Shown: positions 7,148 through 15,143 of the stretch, one piece after another
Position numbering within the stretch: position 1 is the stretch's first letter
Layout: every line of letters begins with the position of its first letter
Translations under genes and position numbers: made by a program
Notes under the pieces: generated by a model
Told to the model about the DNA's origin: nothing
Databases searched by the model: none
The model's input: only the letters and a program-made list of their open reading frames with translations
Assembly (NCBI GenBank): GCA_002409585.1
Contig: DHNP01000027.1
Coordinates: 1-18,679 of the forward strand
Length of the DNA: 18,679 bases
Direction: 5' to 3'
Source of the DNA: Ruminococcaceae bacterium UBA5413
GTDB taxonomy: Bacteria; Bacillota; Clostridia; Oscillospirales; Acutalibacteraceae

Positions 7148-7525
7148 ATGGCGTGGGAGCTTAAGTCCGACAGGCCTATTTACGCGCAGCTTGTCGAAAG
7201 GATAGAGCTTATGGTAGTGTCGGGTCTGTACCCGCCGGGCTGCAAGCTGCCGTCGGTGCGCGACCTCGCAGCGGAGGCGGCTGTAAACCCTAATACTATG
7301 CAGCGGGCTATGTCGCAGCTTGAGAGAAGCGGCCTTATCTTTTCGCAGCGCACGAGCGGACGTTTCGTTACCGAGGATAAAGAGAAAATAGAAGAGATAA
7401 AGAAAAGTTACGCAAAAGAAATCTCAGATGAATATTTGCGCAGGATGTATAAACTCGGTTTCACAAGCGCGCAGATAACCGCATTTTTAGACCGCACGAT
7501 TGAGGAGAGTGAACAAAATGGATAA
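7148..7525 (+). CDS. GntR-family transcriptional regulator, YtrA subfamily
   Basis: A 125-residue regulator with the short form typical of the YtrA subfamily: a winged-helix domain at about 8-75 with PIYAQLVERIE, LPSVRDLAAEAAVNPNTMQRA and LIFSQRTSGRFV, then a C-terminal tail of two helices (80-125) for dimerisation, with no ligand-binding domain of the FadR or HutC kind. Members usually repress linked ABC transporter operons and are lifted by cell-envelope stress. GGAGG lies 8 bases before the ATG. It overlaps the next ATPase gene by 8 bases. Its promoter and that of the upstream BceAB-like operon carry the same motif, so it probably controls both. It is close to ytrA in type, but the exact orthology is not proven. 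Confidence 0.92.
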   Translation: MAWELKSDRPIYAQLVERIELMVVSGLYPPGCKLPSVRDLAAEAAVNPNTMQRAMSQLERSGLIFSQRTSGRFVTEDKEKIEEIKKSYAKEISDEYLRRMYKLGFTSAQITAFLDRTIEESEQNG

Positions 7526-8216
7526 CATAATGGAGTGCAGGAACCTTGTAAAGTATTACCCCGGGTGCCTTGCGCTGAATTCTGTCAGCCTTGCTGTTCC
7601 CAAAGGGCAGATAGTAGGCCTTTTGGGCCCTAACGGCAGCGGCAAGACAACGCTCATAAAGCTTATGAACGGGCTTTTGACGCCGACAAGCGGCGAGATA
7701 CTCATCAATGGCATGAAACCAGGCGTCGAAACGAAGCGGATAGTCTCGTACCTGCCTGAGCGCACGTACCTTAACGACTGGATGGACGTAAAGACTATGA
7801 CGGACTTTTTCGGCGACTTCTATAAAGACTTCAGGAAAGACAAAGCATACGAAATGCTGCAGCGCCTCGGCATCAACCCGAAAGACAGGCTTAAGACCAT
7901 GTCAAAGGGAACTAAAGAAAAAGTGCAGCTCATACTCGTTATGAGCAGGGAAGCGGAGCTGTACGTGCTTGATGAGCCCATCGGCGGCGTTGACCCGGCC
8001 ACCCGCGACTATATACTAAACACTATAATATCCAATTACAGTGAAAACGCGACTGTCATCATCTCAACGCACCTTATAAGCGATGTTGAAAAAATACTCG
8101 ACGGCGTCATTTTTATAAATAAAGGCAGTATAGTCCTGACGTCCACCGTCGATGATATACGCGAGAACGAGGGAAAAAGTGTGGACGCGCTTTTCAGGGA
8201 GGTGTTCAAATGTTAG
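7518..8216 (+). CDS. ABC transporter ATP-binding protein, YtrB-like
   Basis: A 232-residue ATPase with Walker A GPNGSGKTT at 37-45, Walker B LYVLDEPIGGVDP at 148-160 and the switch His in STH (183-185). The signature is MSKGTKEKVQ (128-137) in place of LSGGQ; this SKG form is normal for the YtrB/BcrA branch and not a defect. The start at 7518 has GAGGAG (7502-7507) 10 bases upstream and overlaps the regulator's end; the permease gene overlaps its own stop by 7 bases. It most likely energises the permease at 8210-9010. Regulator, ATPase and permease form the ytrABC-like pattern linked to lipid II antibiotic stress in Bacillus subtilis, though a different export substrate is possible. Confidence 0.9.
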   Translation: MDNIMECRNLVKYYPGCLALNSVSLAVPKGQIVGLLGPNGSGKTTLIKLMNGLLTPTSGEILINGMKPGVETKRIVSYLPERTYLNDWMDVKTMTDFFGDFYKDFRKDKAYEMLQRLGINPKDRLKTMSKGTKEKVQLILVMSREAELYVLDEPIGGVDPATRDYILNTIISNYSENATVIISTHLISDVEKILDGVIFINKGSIVLTSTVDDIRENEGKSVDALFREVFKC

Positions 8217-9010
8217 GAAAGCTTTTAAAGTATGAGATAAAGTCGACGGCGAGGGTATTCCTCCCTATCTACGGCCTTATAATAGCCCTTGCGCTTTTAA
8301 ATAAATTTTTTATAGCAAACAACACCTACGTATACAGCAACAGTACGAACAAGGCTATGCAGATAGCGGCAACCGTTTCTATGATGACATACGTAGCCTT
8401 TATAGTAGCGCTTTTTGTTGTTACGCTTGTAGTGCTCATAAGGCGGTTTTACAGGAACCTGCTCGGCGACGAAGGGTACCTTTCGTTTACGCTTCCCGTA
8501 AGTATACACAGCCATATAGACTCAAAACTCATAGTTACATTTATGTGGGAAGCTTTAAGCCTCATAGTCGCCGGCTTTTCGATTTTTATTATGACTATAA
8601 ACGGAAATACGATGCAGAGCTTCAGCAAATTCTGCATGGGTATTTCAGAGGTTTACGAAAAGTACGGTCCGCTCGCGCATCAGCTTACGGCGGAAGCGAT
8701 TATTTTTGTAATACTGAGCATGCTTGCGTGCATACTCCAGATATATGCTTCGATAGTTATAGGCAACCTTAGCGGAAAGCATAAAATGCTCGCGAGTTTC
8801 GGCGTATTCATAGGCTTTGGCATAGTACAGCAGATAATTTTGTCAAACGTATACGGCGGCCGTTTTGGGAAAAACATAATGGACGGTGAAAGCTTCGCGT
8901 ACTTTATGCGCACGGAACTTATTTCAATGATAATTTTCTCCCTTGTTTTTGCAGCTGTGTTTTATTTCATTACAGACTGGATGCTGCGGAAGAAACTTAA
9001 CATAGAATAA
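8210..9010 (+). CDS. ABC-type membrane permease, six helices
   Basis: A 266-residue membrane protein that begins with MLGKLLKYEIKSTARVF, the amphipathic lead-in typical of ABC-2-like permeases in Bacillota. Six hydrophobic segments lie at about 17-35, 50-75, 107-128, 160-182, 187-212 and 235-258. GGGAGG (8197-8202) is 7 bases before the ATG, and the gene overlaps the ATPase stop. It would form the transmembrane half of the transporter with the YtrB-like ATPase. I do not recognise a specific named family or substrate. It is the last gene of the operon; imperfect hairpins follow at 9070-9120. Confidence 0.8.
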   Translation: MLGKLLKYEIKSTARVFLPIYGLIIALALLNKFFIANNTYVYSNSTNKAMQIAATVSMMTYVAFIVALFVVTLVVLIRRFYRNLLGDEGYLSFTLPVSIHSHIDSKLIVTFMWEALSLIVAGFSIFIMTINGNTMQSFSKFCMGISEVYEKYGPLAHQLTAEAIIFVILSMLACILQIYASIVIGNLSGKHKMLASFGVFIGFGIVQQIILSNVYGGRFGKNIMDGESFAYFMRTELISMIIFSLVFAAVFYFITDWMLRKKLNIE

Positions 9011-9069
9011 ATCCGCGCTGCCGGAACAATAAAACCATTTTCCTCAGGTTCCGCGCTTTGTCTGTAAGC

Positions 9070-9120
9070 AAAAAACGCGCCCCGTCACGTGTAAAACGTC
9101 TCGGAACGCGCTTTTTATTT
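9070..9120. terminator. Probable terminator of the GntR-ABC operon
   Basis: An imperfect hairpin: GCGC (9077-9080) with GCGC (9108-9111), CCG (9082-9084) with CGG (9102-9104), and ACGT with ACGT in the apex. It is flanked by AAAAAA on the left and TTTTTATTTT on the right, so it could work in either direction, mainly on the plus strand. Confidence 0.55.
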
Positions 9121-9174
9121 TGCCCTATGCCGGTAGTTGTGGGGTAACATCAACTATTGACATTGAGCCTGTGT

Positions 9175-9220
9175 AAAAAGCCGGGCTGGTTTTCCAGCGC
9201 CGGCATTTTTTATCTTTTTT
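9175..9220. terminator. Terminator of citrate synthase, probably bidirectional
   Basis: GCCGGGCTGG (9180-9189) pairs with CCAGC and CCGGC (9194-9204) around a TTTT loop with one bulged G. On the minus strand it starts 5 bases after the citrate synthase stop and is followed by TTTTT; on the plus strand it is followed by ATTTTTTATCTTTTTT, so it also shields against transcription from the ABC operon. Confidence 0.82.
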
Positions 9221-10574
9221 CAAGCATTACGTAACTTTTACGTTCATTCACAGCCTTGTATGCCGGGCGTATTATTTTGCTTGCGTTTGTAAGCTCCTCA
9301 AGCCTGTGTGCGCTCCAACCCGCTATACGCGCTATGGCGAACAGCGGTGTAAACAGCTCCGTCGGTATGCCAAGCATTTTGTAGACAAAGCCGCTGTAAA
9401 AGTCGACGTTGGCGCTCACGCCTTTATACATTGTCTTATTTTTCGAAATGACTTTCTGCGCCGTTTCTTCGACGGCATTGTAAAACGCGTATTCGCGCTC
9501 TTTACCCTTTTCGACTGAAAGCTTAGACAAAAAGCTTTTAAGCAGCTGCGCCCTTGGGTCCGAAACTGAATATATGGCATGGCCCATGCCGTAAATAAGC
9601 CCCGAGTGGTCAAAAGCTTCCTTATTAAGTATTTTAATAAGGTAGCGCTCTATTTCTTCACGGTCTTCGGTGTCCGACACGTGGGCCTTTATGTCGTCGA
9701 ACATCTGGCACACCTTTATATTTGCCCCGCCGTGCTTTGACCCTTTCAGCGAAGCAAGCGCCGCAGCGACCGCTGAGTAAGTGTCTGTTCCGGAGGATGA
9801 AACCACGTGTATGGTAAAGCTTGAGTTGTTGCCCCCTCCGTGTTCGGCGTGCAGGACAAGGGCAAGGTCAAGCACCCTTGCTTCAAGTTCTGTGTACTCA
9901 TTGTTGGGCCTTAGCATATGCAGGATATTTTCAGCTGTCGACAAATTAAGGTCAGGGTCGTGCAGGATAAAGCTCTGCTGCTTTTTAATATAATAATTAT
10001 AAGCCTGGTAGCCGTATATGGACATCAGCGGGAAAGTCGCTATGAGCTGTATGCACTGCCGCAGGACGTTGGGTATGCTTATATCTTCGGCATTGTTGTC
10101 ATATGAATAAAGCGTAAGCACGCTCCTCGCGAGCGAATTCATAAGGTTAGTGCTCGGCGCCTTCATAATGACGTCGCGTACAAAAGACGTCGGAAGGGAA
10201 CGGTAGCTCTTAAGCAGGTCTTCAAAAGAGGCGAGTTCTTCTTTGTCAGGCAGTTTTCCGATAAGCAGCAGGTAGGTTATCTCCTCAAAGCCGTACCTTC
10301 CTTCGGAAATAAAGCCTTTTACGAGGTCTTCTATATTGTATCCTCTGTAGTACAGTTCGCCTGCACACGGCACCTCGACACCGTCGACAAGCTTTTTAGA
10401 CTTGATCTCCGATATCTTTGTAAGGCCTGTAAGTACACCGTTCCCCTGTAAATCACGCAGCCCGCGGTTTACTTTGTACTTGTCGTATAACTCCGGATTT
10501 ATTGGGTAGCTTGCATTGCATACGCCCGCAAGCTCCGAGATAGGAGGTGTAATCTGGGAATAATCCCTCTTCAT
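9210..10574 (-). CDS. gltA: Citrate synthase
   Basis: A 454-residue citrate synthase, which condenses acetyl-CoA with oxaloacetate; in a fermentative clostridium this probably feeds glutamate synthesis through a partial TCA branch. Oxaloacetate-binding His is in LHAEHGGGN (H245), catalytic His in KHGGAN (H281), the second His in GMGHAIYSVSDPR (H332, signature motif) and catalytic Asp in VDFYSGFVY (D391). The C terminus carries AGWSAHRLEE. The protein is longer at the N terminus than the roughly 370-residue short type, similar to other clostridial members. The ATG at 10574 overlaps the stop of the MarR gene (ATGA), and a purine-rich site lies upstream. The tight coupling to the regulator is the notable feature. 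Confidence 0.95.
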   Translation of the reverse strand: MKRDYSQITPPISELAGVCNASYPINPELYDKYKVNRGLRDLQGNGVLTGLTKISEIKSKKLVDGVEVPCAGELYYRGYNIEDLVKGFISEGRYGFEEITYLLLIGKLPDKEELASFEDLLKSYRSLPTSFVRDVIMKAPSTNLMNSLARSVLTLYSYDNNAEDISIPNVLRQCIQLIATFPLMSIYGYQAYNYYIKKQQSFILHDPDLNLSTAENILHMLRPNNEYTELEARVLDLALVLHAEHGGGNNSSFTIHVVSSSGTDTYSAVAAALASLKGSKHGGANIKVCQMFDDIKAHVSDTEDREEIERYLIKILNKEAFDHSGLIYGMGHAIYSVSDPRAQLLKSFLSKLSVEKGKEREYAFYNAVEETAQKVISKNKTMYKGVSANVDFYSGFVYKMLGIPTELFTPLFAIARIAGWSAHRLEELTNASKIIRPAYKAVNERKSYVMLEKR

Positions 10575-11041
10575 TGTCCTTGTCTCCTTTCTTGAATCGA
10601 TTTCAGTTCAGTTGTTATGGCCGCTGACAGCTTAACGGCAATCCTGCCGAAAGTTTCCATGTTTTCTTTTCCGACTTTTCCGCATATTCTCTCAAAAAAG
10701 GCGTAAAAAGCACGGTCGGAATCTTTTTCGGCAGCATAGCCCTCCGGCGTAAGCCAAACGAACGTCCGCCTGCGGTTTGCGGGATCCGTTTCACGCCGTA
10801 TGAGCCCTTTTGCCTCAAGGTTCCTCAGTGCTTTTGAAACTGAAGGTGTGGACGACCTGAGCCTTTTTACAATCTGCGAAACATACACCGTGTCGTTTTT
10901 AGACTCCTGCCTGAGAATGAAAGCTATTTTCAGGATAGTGTATTCGCTGAAGGTTATATCCTTAAATATAGAGTTTATGCTTATATCCCTAAGCGTTTTT
11001 AAGATTTCGGGAACATTTTCCTGAATATCTTTTGATGGCAT
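10571..11041 (-). CDS. MarR-family transcriptional regulator
   Basis: A 156-residue protein with the MarR winged helix at about 30-105: YVSQIVKRLRSSTPSVSKALR (recognition part), then NLEAKGLIRRETDPANRRRTFVWLTPEG, where the DPANRRR wing is characteristic. The flanking helices form the dimer interface. A GGAG site lies 10 bases before the ATG. It shares a 4-base ATGA overlap with citrate synthase, so both come from one transcript. A perfect palindrome (11069-11083) lies directly downstream of a consensus promoter, so autorepression is likely. MarR proteins often respond to small metabolites or phenolics; which effector applies here cannot be read from sequence. Confidence 0.9.
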   Translation of the reverse strand: MPSKDIQENVPEILKTLRDISINSIFKDITFSEYTILKIAFILRQESKNDTVYVSQIVKRLRSSTPSVSKALRNLEAKGLIRRETDPANRRRTFVWLTPEGYAAEKDSDRAFYAFFERICGKVGKENMETFGRIAVKLSAAITTELKSIQERRQGQ

Positions 11042-11068
11042 AGATTACAATCTCCGCATACGGTAATT

Positions 11069-11083
11069 ATTAACCCGGTTAAT
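11069..11083. promoter_or_regulatory. MarR-type operator palindrome
   Basis: ATTAACC-C-GGTTAAT is a perfect 7+1+7 palindrome placed about 4 to 18 bases past the predicted transcription start and 28 bases before the marR ATG. MarR dimers commonly bind palindromes of this size, so it is the likely autoregulatory site for the marR-gltA operon. Confidence 0.72.
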
Positions 11084-11093
11084 ATATAAATGT

Positions 11094-11122
11094 ATTATAC
11101 ATCCGCCATAAAATTATGTCAA
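11094..11122 (-). promoter_or_regulatory. Promoter of marR-gltA, full consensus
   Basis: On the minus strand TTGACA (11122-11117), exactly 17 bases, TATAAT (11099-11094). It begins 16 bases after the phoR stop. Such a strong promoter implies the operon depends on repression for control. Confidence 0.88.
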
Positions 11123-11137
11123 CTTAAATTTTATATA

Positions 11138-12865
11138 TTATTCCAAAACCTGCCCGCCGCCCGAGGGAAGCGTGACTTTTATGACGGTGCCTTTTCCTAT
11201 TTTGCTTTTAAGGTTTATTTTCCCCTTGTACAGCTCTACTATATGCTTAACTATTGAAAGCCCAAGCCCCGTTCCGCTCATTTTGCGGCTTCGGCTTTTG
11301 TCTACCCTGTAAAACCGCTCGAACACACGGTCAAGCGACTCTGGCGGGATGCCTTCGCCGGTGTCGGCCACGGTAAACGTCACCGTGCCGTTATGTTTTT
11401 TCACAGCGACAATTACTTTACCGCCGTCGCGGTTATATTTTATGGCGTTGTCCATAAGGTTTACCGCAAGCTGCGCCATGCGGCTCGGGTTTGCCCTGAC
11501 TGTCCCGCCGTCGCCGGAGACCGTTACGGACACATCCTTTTTAGCGGCCTGCACAGAAAGTGTCGCCGCCGCTTTTTTAGCTATATCGAGCATGCTAACG
11601 TCCGTCTGGCCCGCATCTTCCTCTATGGACTCAAGCTCCGACAAATCGAGGATATCGTTTATGATGACAATCATCCTGTCCGTTTCCGAACGTATAAGCG
11701 ACAGGTACTGCGATGTTTTTTGCGTGTCTGTTATAATGCCCGATTCCATAAGTTCAGCGAAACCCTTTATGGACGTAAGCGGGGTTTTCAGTTCGTGTGA
11801 AGCGTTGGCTATGAATTCCGATCGTATCTGCTCAGCCTTGCGCGTAGCCGTCACGTCGGTAATCAAAATGATCACTCCGCCGTTGCGGTCGCCTGCAACA
11901 GGGTTTACAAAAAGATGCAGTATCTTGCTTCCGTCATACGAGACTGAGTCGAACGACTCCGATTCGTTGCTATCGGCCACCTTGGCGGCCGACTCAACAA
12001 TCCGCGGCGTATTTATAAGTTTAAGCAGGTTGCCGCCCTCCGGATTTTTCTGCGTGCCGAAGAAAGAGCGCGCTGAGCGGTTGGCTATAAGTATTTTTTG
12101 CTCATGGTCAAGCACAACGAGGCCTTCGTTCATATTGTCAAGAAGGTACGTTATGCGGTTGCGTTCCTCGGTAAGCTCCGAAAGCGTAGAAACTATTTTA
12201 TGCGACAGCGTATTGATTTGCCGTACTATGGGCACAAGTTCGGCATACTCCGGTTCAGGCAGGTCTGTGCCATACCCGCCGACGTTTATGTTTTCGAGCG
12301 AAAGGGCGACCTCGCTGAAAGGTTTTTCAACGCGTTTGGAAAGCCGCCATGCTAAAAAAGGCGTTACCGCCACGGCGGTAACAAATCCTATCAAAAGTCC
12401 GGGCAGCAGTGACCACACGCGCAGGTAAACGGCACCAAGATTTTGCGACAGGCGGCATATGCTGCCGTCGGGCATCTTTTTAGCGGCATAGAGCATGTCT
12501 GTGCCGGTGGTTTGCGAGCGGCGCACGTCCTCCCCGTAGCCTGTCTTTAAAGCATCCGCGACTTCGGGCCGCGACTTATGGTTTTCCATTTTTTTAGGGT
12601 CCGCCGCGCTGTCGCCCATGACGCTCCCGTCGCCGGCTATAAACGTCACACGCAGCGAATTTTCCGAAAGGCCGGCCATATTTTTGGCAAGCGTATAATA
12701 ATCTTTTCCGAAATTGGCGGACGAGATAACGTTAAGCATCTCGCGCATTTCTTTTTGGCGGCTTTCAACGTACTGCCGCCTTATGACGAACGACGAAACC
12801 GCGCCTGAAATGAGCATGGCGACAAGCGCTATTATCAGGCTGCGAATCATAACGGCGCGTTTCAA
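11138..12865 (-). CDS. phoR: Phosphate-sensing histidine kinase PhoR
   Basis: A 575-residue membrane sensor kinase. Helix one spans about 7-28, an extracytoplasmic domain 30-148, helix two 150-173, a HAMP-like linker follows to about 228, and a PAS domain lies at 235-345. The HisKA motif SHELKTP has phosphoacceptor H357, and the ATPase domain has the N-box DNAIKYN (472-478), DTGEGI (501-506), FERFYR and GTGLGL (531-536). The start is read as TTG at 12865 because GGAGGG lies 9 bases upstream; the in-frame ATG at 12850 is too far from it. It is last in the pst-pho operon, 27 bases after phoB, and should phosphorylate PhoB when phosphate is scarce. No clear terminator follows, so some read-through into marR is possible. 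Confidence 0.93.
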   Translation of the reverse strand: MKRAVMIRSLIIALVAMLISGAVSSFVIRRQYVESRQKEMREMLNVISSANFGKDYYTLAKNMAGLSENSLRVTFIAGDGSVMGDSAADPKKMENHKSRPEVADALKTGYGEDVRRSQTTGTDMLYAAKKMPDGSICRLSQNLGAVYLRVWSLLPGLLIGFVTAVAVTPFLAWRLSKRVEKPFSEVALSLENINVGGYGTDLPEPEYAELVPIVRQINTLSHKIVSTLSELTEERNRITYLLDNMNEGLVVLDHEQKILIANRSARSFFGTQKNPEGGNLLKLINTPRIVESAAKVADSNESESFDSVSYDGSKILHLFVNPVAGDRNGGVIILITDVTATRKAEQIRSEFIANASHELKTPLTSIKGFAELMESGIITDTQKTSQYLSLIRSETDRMIVIINDILDLSELESIEEDAGQTDVSMLDIAKKAAATLSVQAAKKDVSVTVSGDGGTVRANPSRMAQLAVNLMDNAIKYNRDGGKVIVAVKKHNGTVTFTVADTGEGIPPESLDRVFERFYRVDKSRSRKMSGTGLGLSIVKHIVELYKGKINLKSKIGKGTVIKVTLPSGGGQVLE

Positions 12866-12892
12866 GCCGCGTCACCCTCCCCGCCTGCATAA

Positions 12893-13582
12893 TCATTGAT
12901 TGAATTTATAGCCTACCCCGCGCACTGTAGTAATAAACCCGCCGTTTTCGACACCGTCGCCTATCTTGCGTCTGAGGCTCCTTATGTGCATGTCGAGCGT
13001 GCGGGTTTCTCCGGTATAGCCGTACCCCCATACGCTGTCAAGGATCTCGTTGCGCGTAAGCACGCGTCCGGCGTTTGCCATAAGCAAATGCAGCAGCTCG
13101 AACTCCTTAAGCGTAAGGTTTACGGGCTTTCCGTCAAGTTTTACCTCGTGGCGCACCGGATCAAGGCTGAGGCCGTTTGCGGAACACACGGCCGTACGGT
13201 TAGGCAGGTCGGTACCGCGCCTTAAAGCCGCCCTCACACGCGCCATAAGCTCAAGTACTCCGAACGGCTTTGTTATATAGTCGTCCGCGCCAAGGTCAAG
13301 GCCCTTGACTTTGTCTGTTTCGCTGCTTTTAGCCGTCAGTATAAGGACAGGTATATGTGAGTACCTCACGTCAGACTTAAGCCTTTTCAGCGCTTCAAGC
13401 CCATCCATTTTAGGCAGCATCAAATCAAGCAGTATAAGGTCCGGCATATTTTTAACCAGGGCGCCGAACATCTCAACGGCGTCTTCAAACGCGCTGACGT
13501 CAAACCCGCAGGAAGCCAAAGCGCACCTGATGATTTCACGTATATTTTCATCGTCTTCAACTATGAAAACAAGTTTTTTCAT
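12893..13582 (-). CDS. phoB: Phosphate response regulator PhoB/PhoP
   Basis: A 229-residue OmpR-type response regulator. The receiver domain has acidic residues E9, D10 and D11, phosphoacceptor D53 in LILLDLMLP, T83 and K105 in YITKPFG. The C-terminal winged helix contains LTLKEFELLHLLMANAGRVLTR, the VWGY motif and TLDMHIRSLRRKIG, then VRGVGYKF. The ATG at 13582 matches the family start; an upstream in-frame ATG at 13597 adds five residues and has no better ribosome site. It lies between phoU and phoR. It would bind the TTTACA repeats in front of pstS and also drive its own gene. In low-GC Gram-positives the same protein is often called PhoP. Confidence 0.95.
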   Translation of the reverse strand: MKKLVFIVEDDENIREIIRCALASCGFDVSAFEDAVEMFGALVKNMPDLILLDLMLPKMDGLEALKRLKSDVRYSHIPVLILTAKSSETDKVKGLDLGADDYITKPFGVLELMARVRAALRRGTDLPNRTAVCSANGLSLDPVRHEVKLDGKPVNLTLKEFELLHLLMANAGRVLTRNEILDSVWGYGYTGETRTLDMHIRSLRRKIGDGVENGGFITTVRGVGYKFNQ

Positions 13583-13619
13583 CGTTTCACCCGCCATAAT
13601 GTCAGCGCCGTGCCCGTGT

Positions 13620-14282
13620 TCAAAGTATTTTAGCGTTTTTATGCTTTCCGGTTACGGAGAATATGACCCAGCCGCAAATATTAACGGCATGGTCGCCGAT
13701 ACGTTCAAGGTACTTTGCTATCATAAGAAAATCAACAGCCTGGTCGACAGACTCCGTCGATTTCGCGAGTATGGCGACAATCTCTCTTTTTACCGTTTCA
13801 AACAGTCCGTTGACATTTTCATCCCTTTGAATTATTTCCTGGGAAAACTGCGCATCCCCGTCTACGAAAGCGCGTATGCTGTCTTTTACCATAGATGAAA
13901 CTATACGCGCCATAAGCGGGATATGCTCAAGCGACTTTATGAAAGGAGTATCGTCGAAACGCAGCGTCAAGTCGGCGATATCCGCCGCCTGGTCGCCTAT
14001 GCGCTCCATATCCGTCACCATTTTAAGCGCCGTGGAAACAGCCCTCAGGTCAGACGCCACCGGCTGCTGGCGAAGCAGCAGGCTTAGGCAGCGCGACTCT
14101 ATGGAGCGGTCAAGGTCGTCTATGCGCCTGTCGTTCTCAACTACGTCCCTTGCAAGCTCATGGTCACGGTTTTCCAAAGCTGTAATAGAATTGTCAATGG
14201 CCTCGTCTATCAGCCCGCCCATACGTATGAGGTCCAAATGCAGGGCCTCAAGCTCCTTGTCAAATTCGGCTCTTGCACTCAT
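13620..14282 (-). CDS. phoU: Phosphate signalling protein PhoU
   Basis: A 220-residue, all-helical protein made of two PhoU repeats of about 100 residues. The acidic metal-binding patterns are visible: DLDRSIESRCLSLLLRQQP and TDMERIGDQAADIADL in the first repeat, and KYLERIGDHAVNICGW in the second. PhoU links the Pst transporter to PhoR and damps the phosphate response; it is cytoplasmic and membrane-associated. The ATG at 14282 has GGAGG about 10 bases upstream. It sits between pstB and phoB, the usual place. The longer open frame to 14345 is not used because its first residues are outside the family. Confidence 0.95.
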   Translation of the reverse strand: MSARAEFDKELEALHLDLIRMGGLIDEAIDNSITALENRDHELARDVVENDRRIDDLDRSIESRCLSLLLRQQPVASDLRAVSTALKMVTDMERIGDQAADIADLTLRFDDTPFIKSLEHIPLMARIVSSMVKDSIRAFVDGDAQFSQEIIQRDENVNGLFETVKREIVAILAKSTESVDQAVDFLMIAKYLERIGDHAVNICGWVIFSVTGKHKNAKIL

Positions 14283-14387
14283 TGTTATATATCCTCCTTT
14301 ATTATATACAAAAATTAAATGTTTGTAAATTTTAGAACGGAACAAACCGCCGTTTTAAGGCGTACATGCCGGTAAAAAAGCGGGGCG

Positions 14388-15143
14388 TCAGCCGAACCTG
14401 CCCGTAATGTAGTCCTCTGTCCTCTTGTCCTCCGGCATTGAAAAAAGCTTTGCCGTTGGCGCGAACTCTACTACTTCCCCGTGCAGGAAAAAAGCCGTAT
14501 AGTCTGAGATGCGCGCCGCCTGCTGCATATTGTGCGTTACTATTACTATAGTATATTTATCTTTAAGTGTAGAAATGAGTTCCTCTATCTTCATTGTCGA
14601 TATAGGGTCAAGGGCGCTTGTAGGTTCATCCATAAGCAGCACCTCGGGCTCTACGGCGAGGGCCCTCGCTATGCACAGGCGCTGCTGCTGCCCGCCCGAA
14701 AGGCCAAGCGCGTTTTTTTTCAGCCTGTCTTTAACTTCTTCCCAAAGCGCCGCGCCGCGCAGGCTTTTTTCAACGGCTTCATCAAGCTTCTTACGGCTCT
14801 TGACGCCGTGTATCCGCGGGCCGTAAGCTATATTATCATAAATAGTCATCGGGAACGGGTTCGCTTTCTGAAAGACCATCCCCACGCGCTTGCGGAGCAG
14901 CGTCACATCAACGCCGCCTGAGTATATATCTTCACCGTCAAGGAGTATTTTACCGTCTATTTTTACATCGTTTATAAGGTCGTTCATTCTGTCTATGGAT
15001 TTTATAAAGGTTGATTTTCCACAGCCTGAAGGGCCTATGAGCGCCGTGACTTTATTTTCTGAAATACTCATGTTTATGTTCTTAAGCGCTTGAAAATCGC
15101 CGTAGTACAGGTTCATGTCCTGTACCAGTATTTTAGTACCCAT
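14388..15143 (-). CDS. pstB: Phosphate ABC transporter ATP-binding protein PstB
   Basis: A 251-residue ATPase of the phosphate importer. Walker A GPSGCGKST is at 37-45, followed by the PstB-typical KSIDRMNDL (48-56), the Q-loop FQKANPFPM at 91-99, the signature LSGGQQQR at 148-155, Walker B VLLMDEPTSALDP at 168-180, and the switch region VTHNMQQAAR at 202-211. The C-terminal TEDYITGRFG is the family ending. The ATG shares one base with the pstA stop (TAATG), so translation is coupled. A GGAGG site precedes it. The length is normal. Confidence 0.97.
   Translation of the reverse strand: MGTKILVQDMNLYYGDFQALKNINMSISENKVTALIGPSGCGKSTFIKSIDRMNDLINDVKIDGKILLDGEDIYSGGVDVTLLRKRVGMVFQKANPFPMTIYDNIAYGPRIHGVKSRKKLDEAVEKSLRGAALWEEVKDRLKKNALGLSGGQQQRLCIARALAVEPEVLLMDEPTSALDPISTMKIEELISTLKDKYTIVIVTHNMQQAARISDYTAFFLHGEVVEFAPTAKLFSMPEDKRTEDYITGRFG

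Noticed and set aside
7904..7930. Apparently degenerate ABC signature (MSKGTKEKV) in the YtrB-like ATPase
   Set aside because: The SKG form is usual in the YtrB/BcrA branch, and Walker A, Walker B and the switch His are intact, so this is not a defect.
9011..9060. Possible hairpin GGAAC (9023-9027) / GTTCC (9048-9052)
   Set aside because: A five-pair stem with a 20-base loop and no clean U tract; the hairpin at 9070-9120 is the better terminator candidate.
11349..12428. A 359-codon open frame on the plus strand
   Set aside because: It lies wholly antisense to phoR, whose domains are all recognisable; the long frame is a by-product of phoR codon use and shows no domain or ribosome site.
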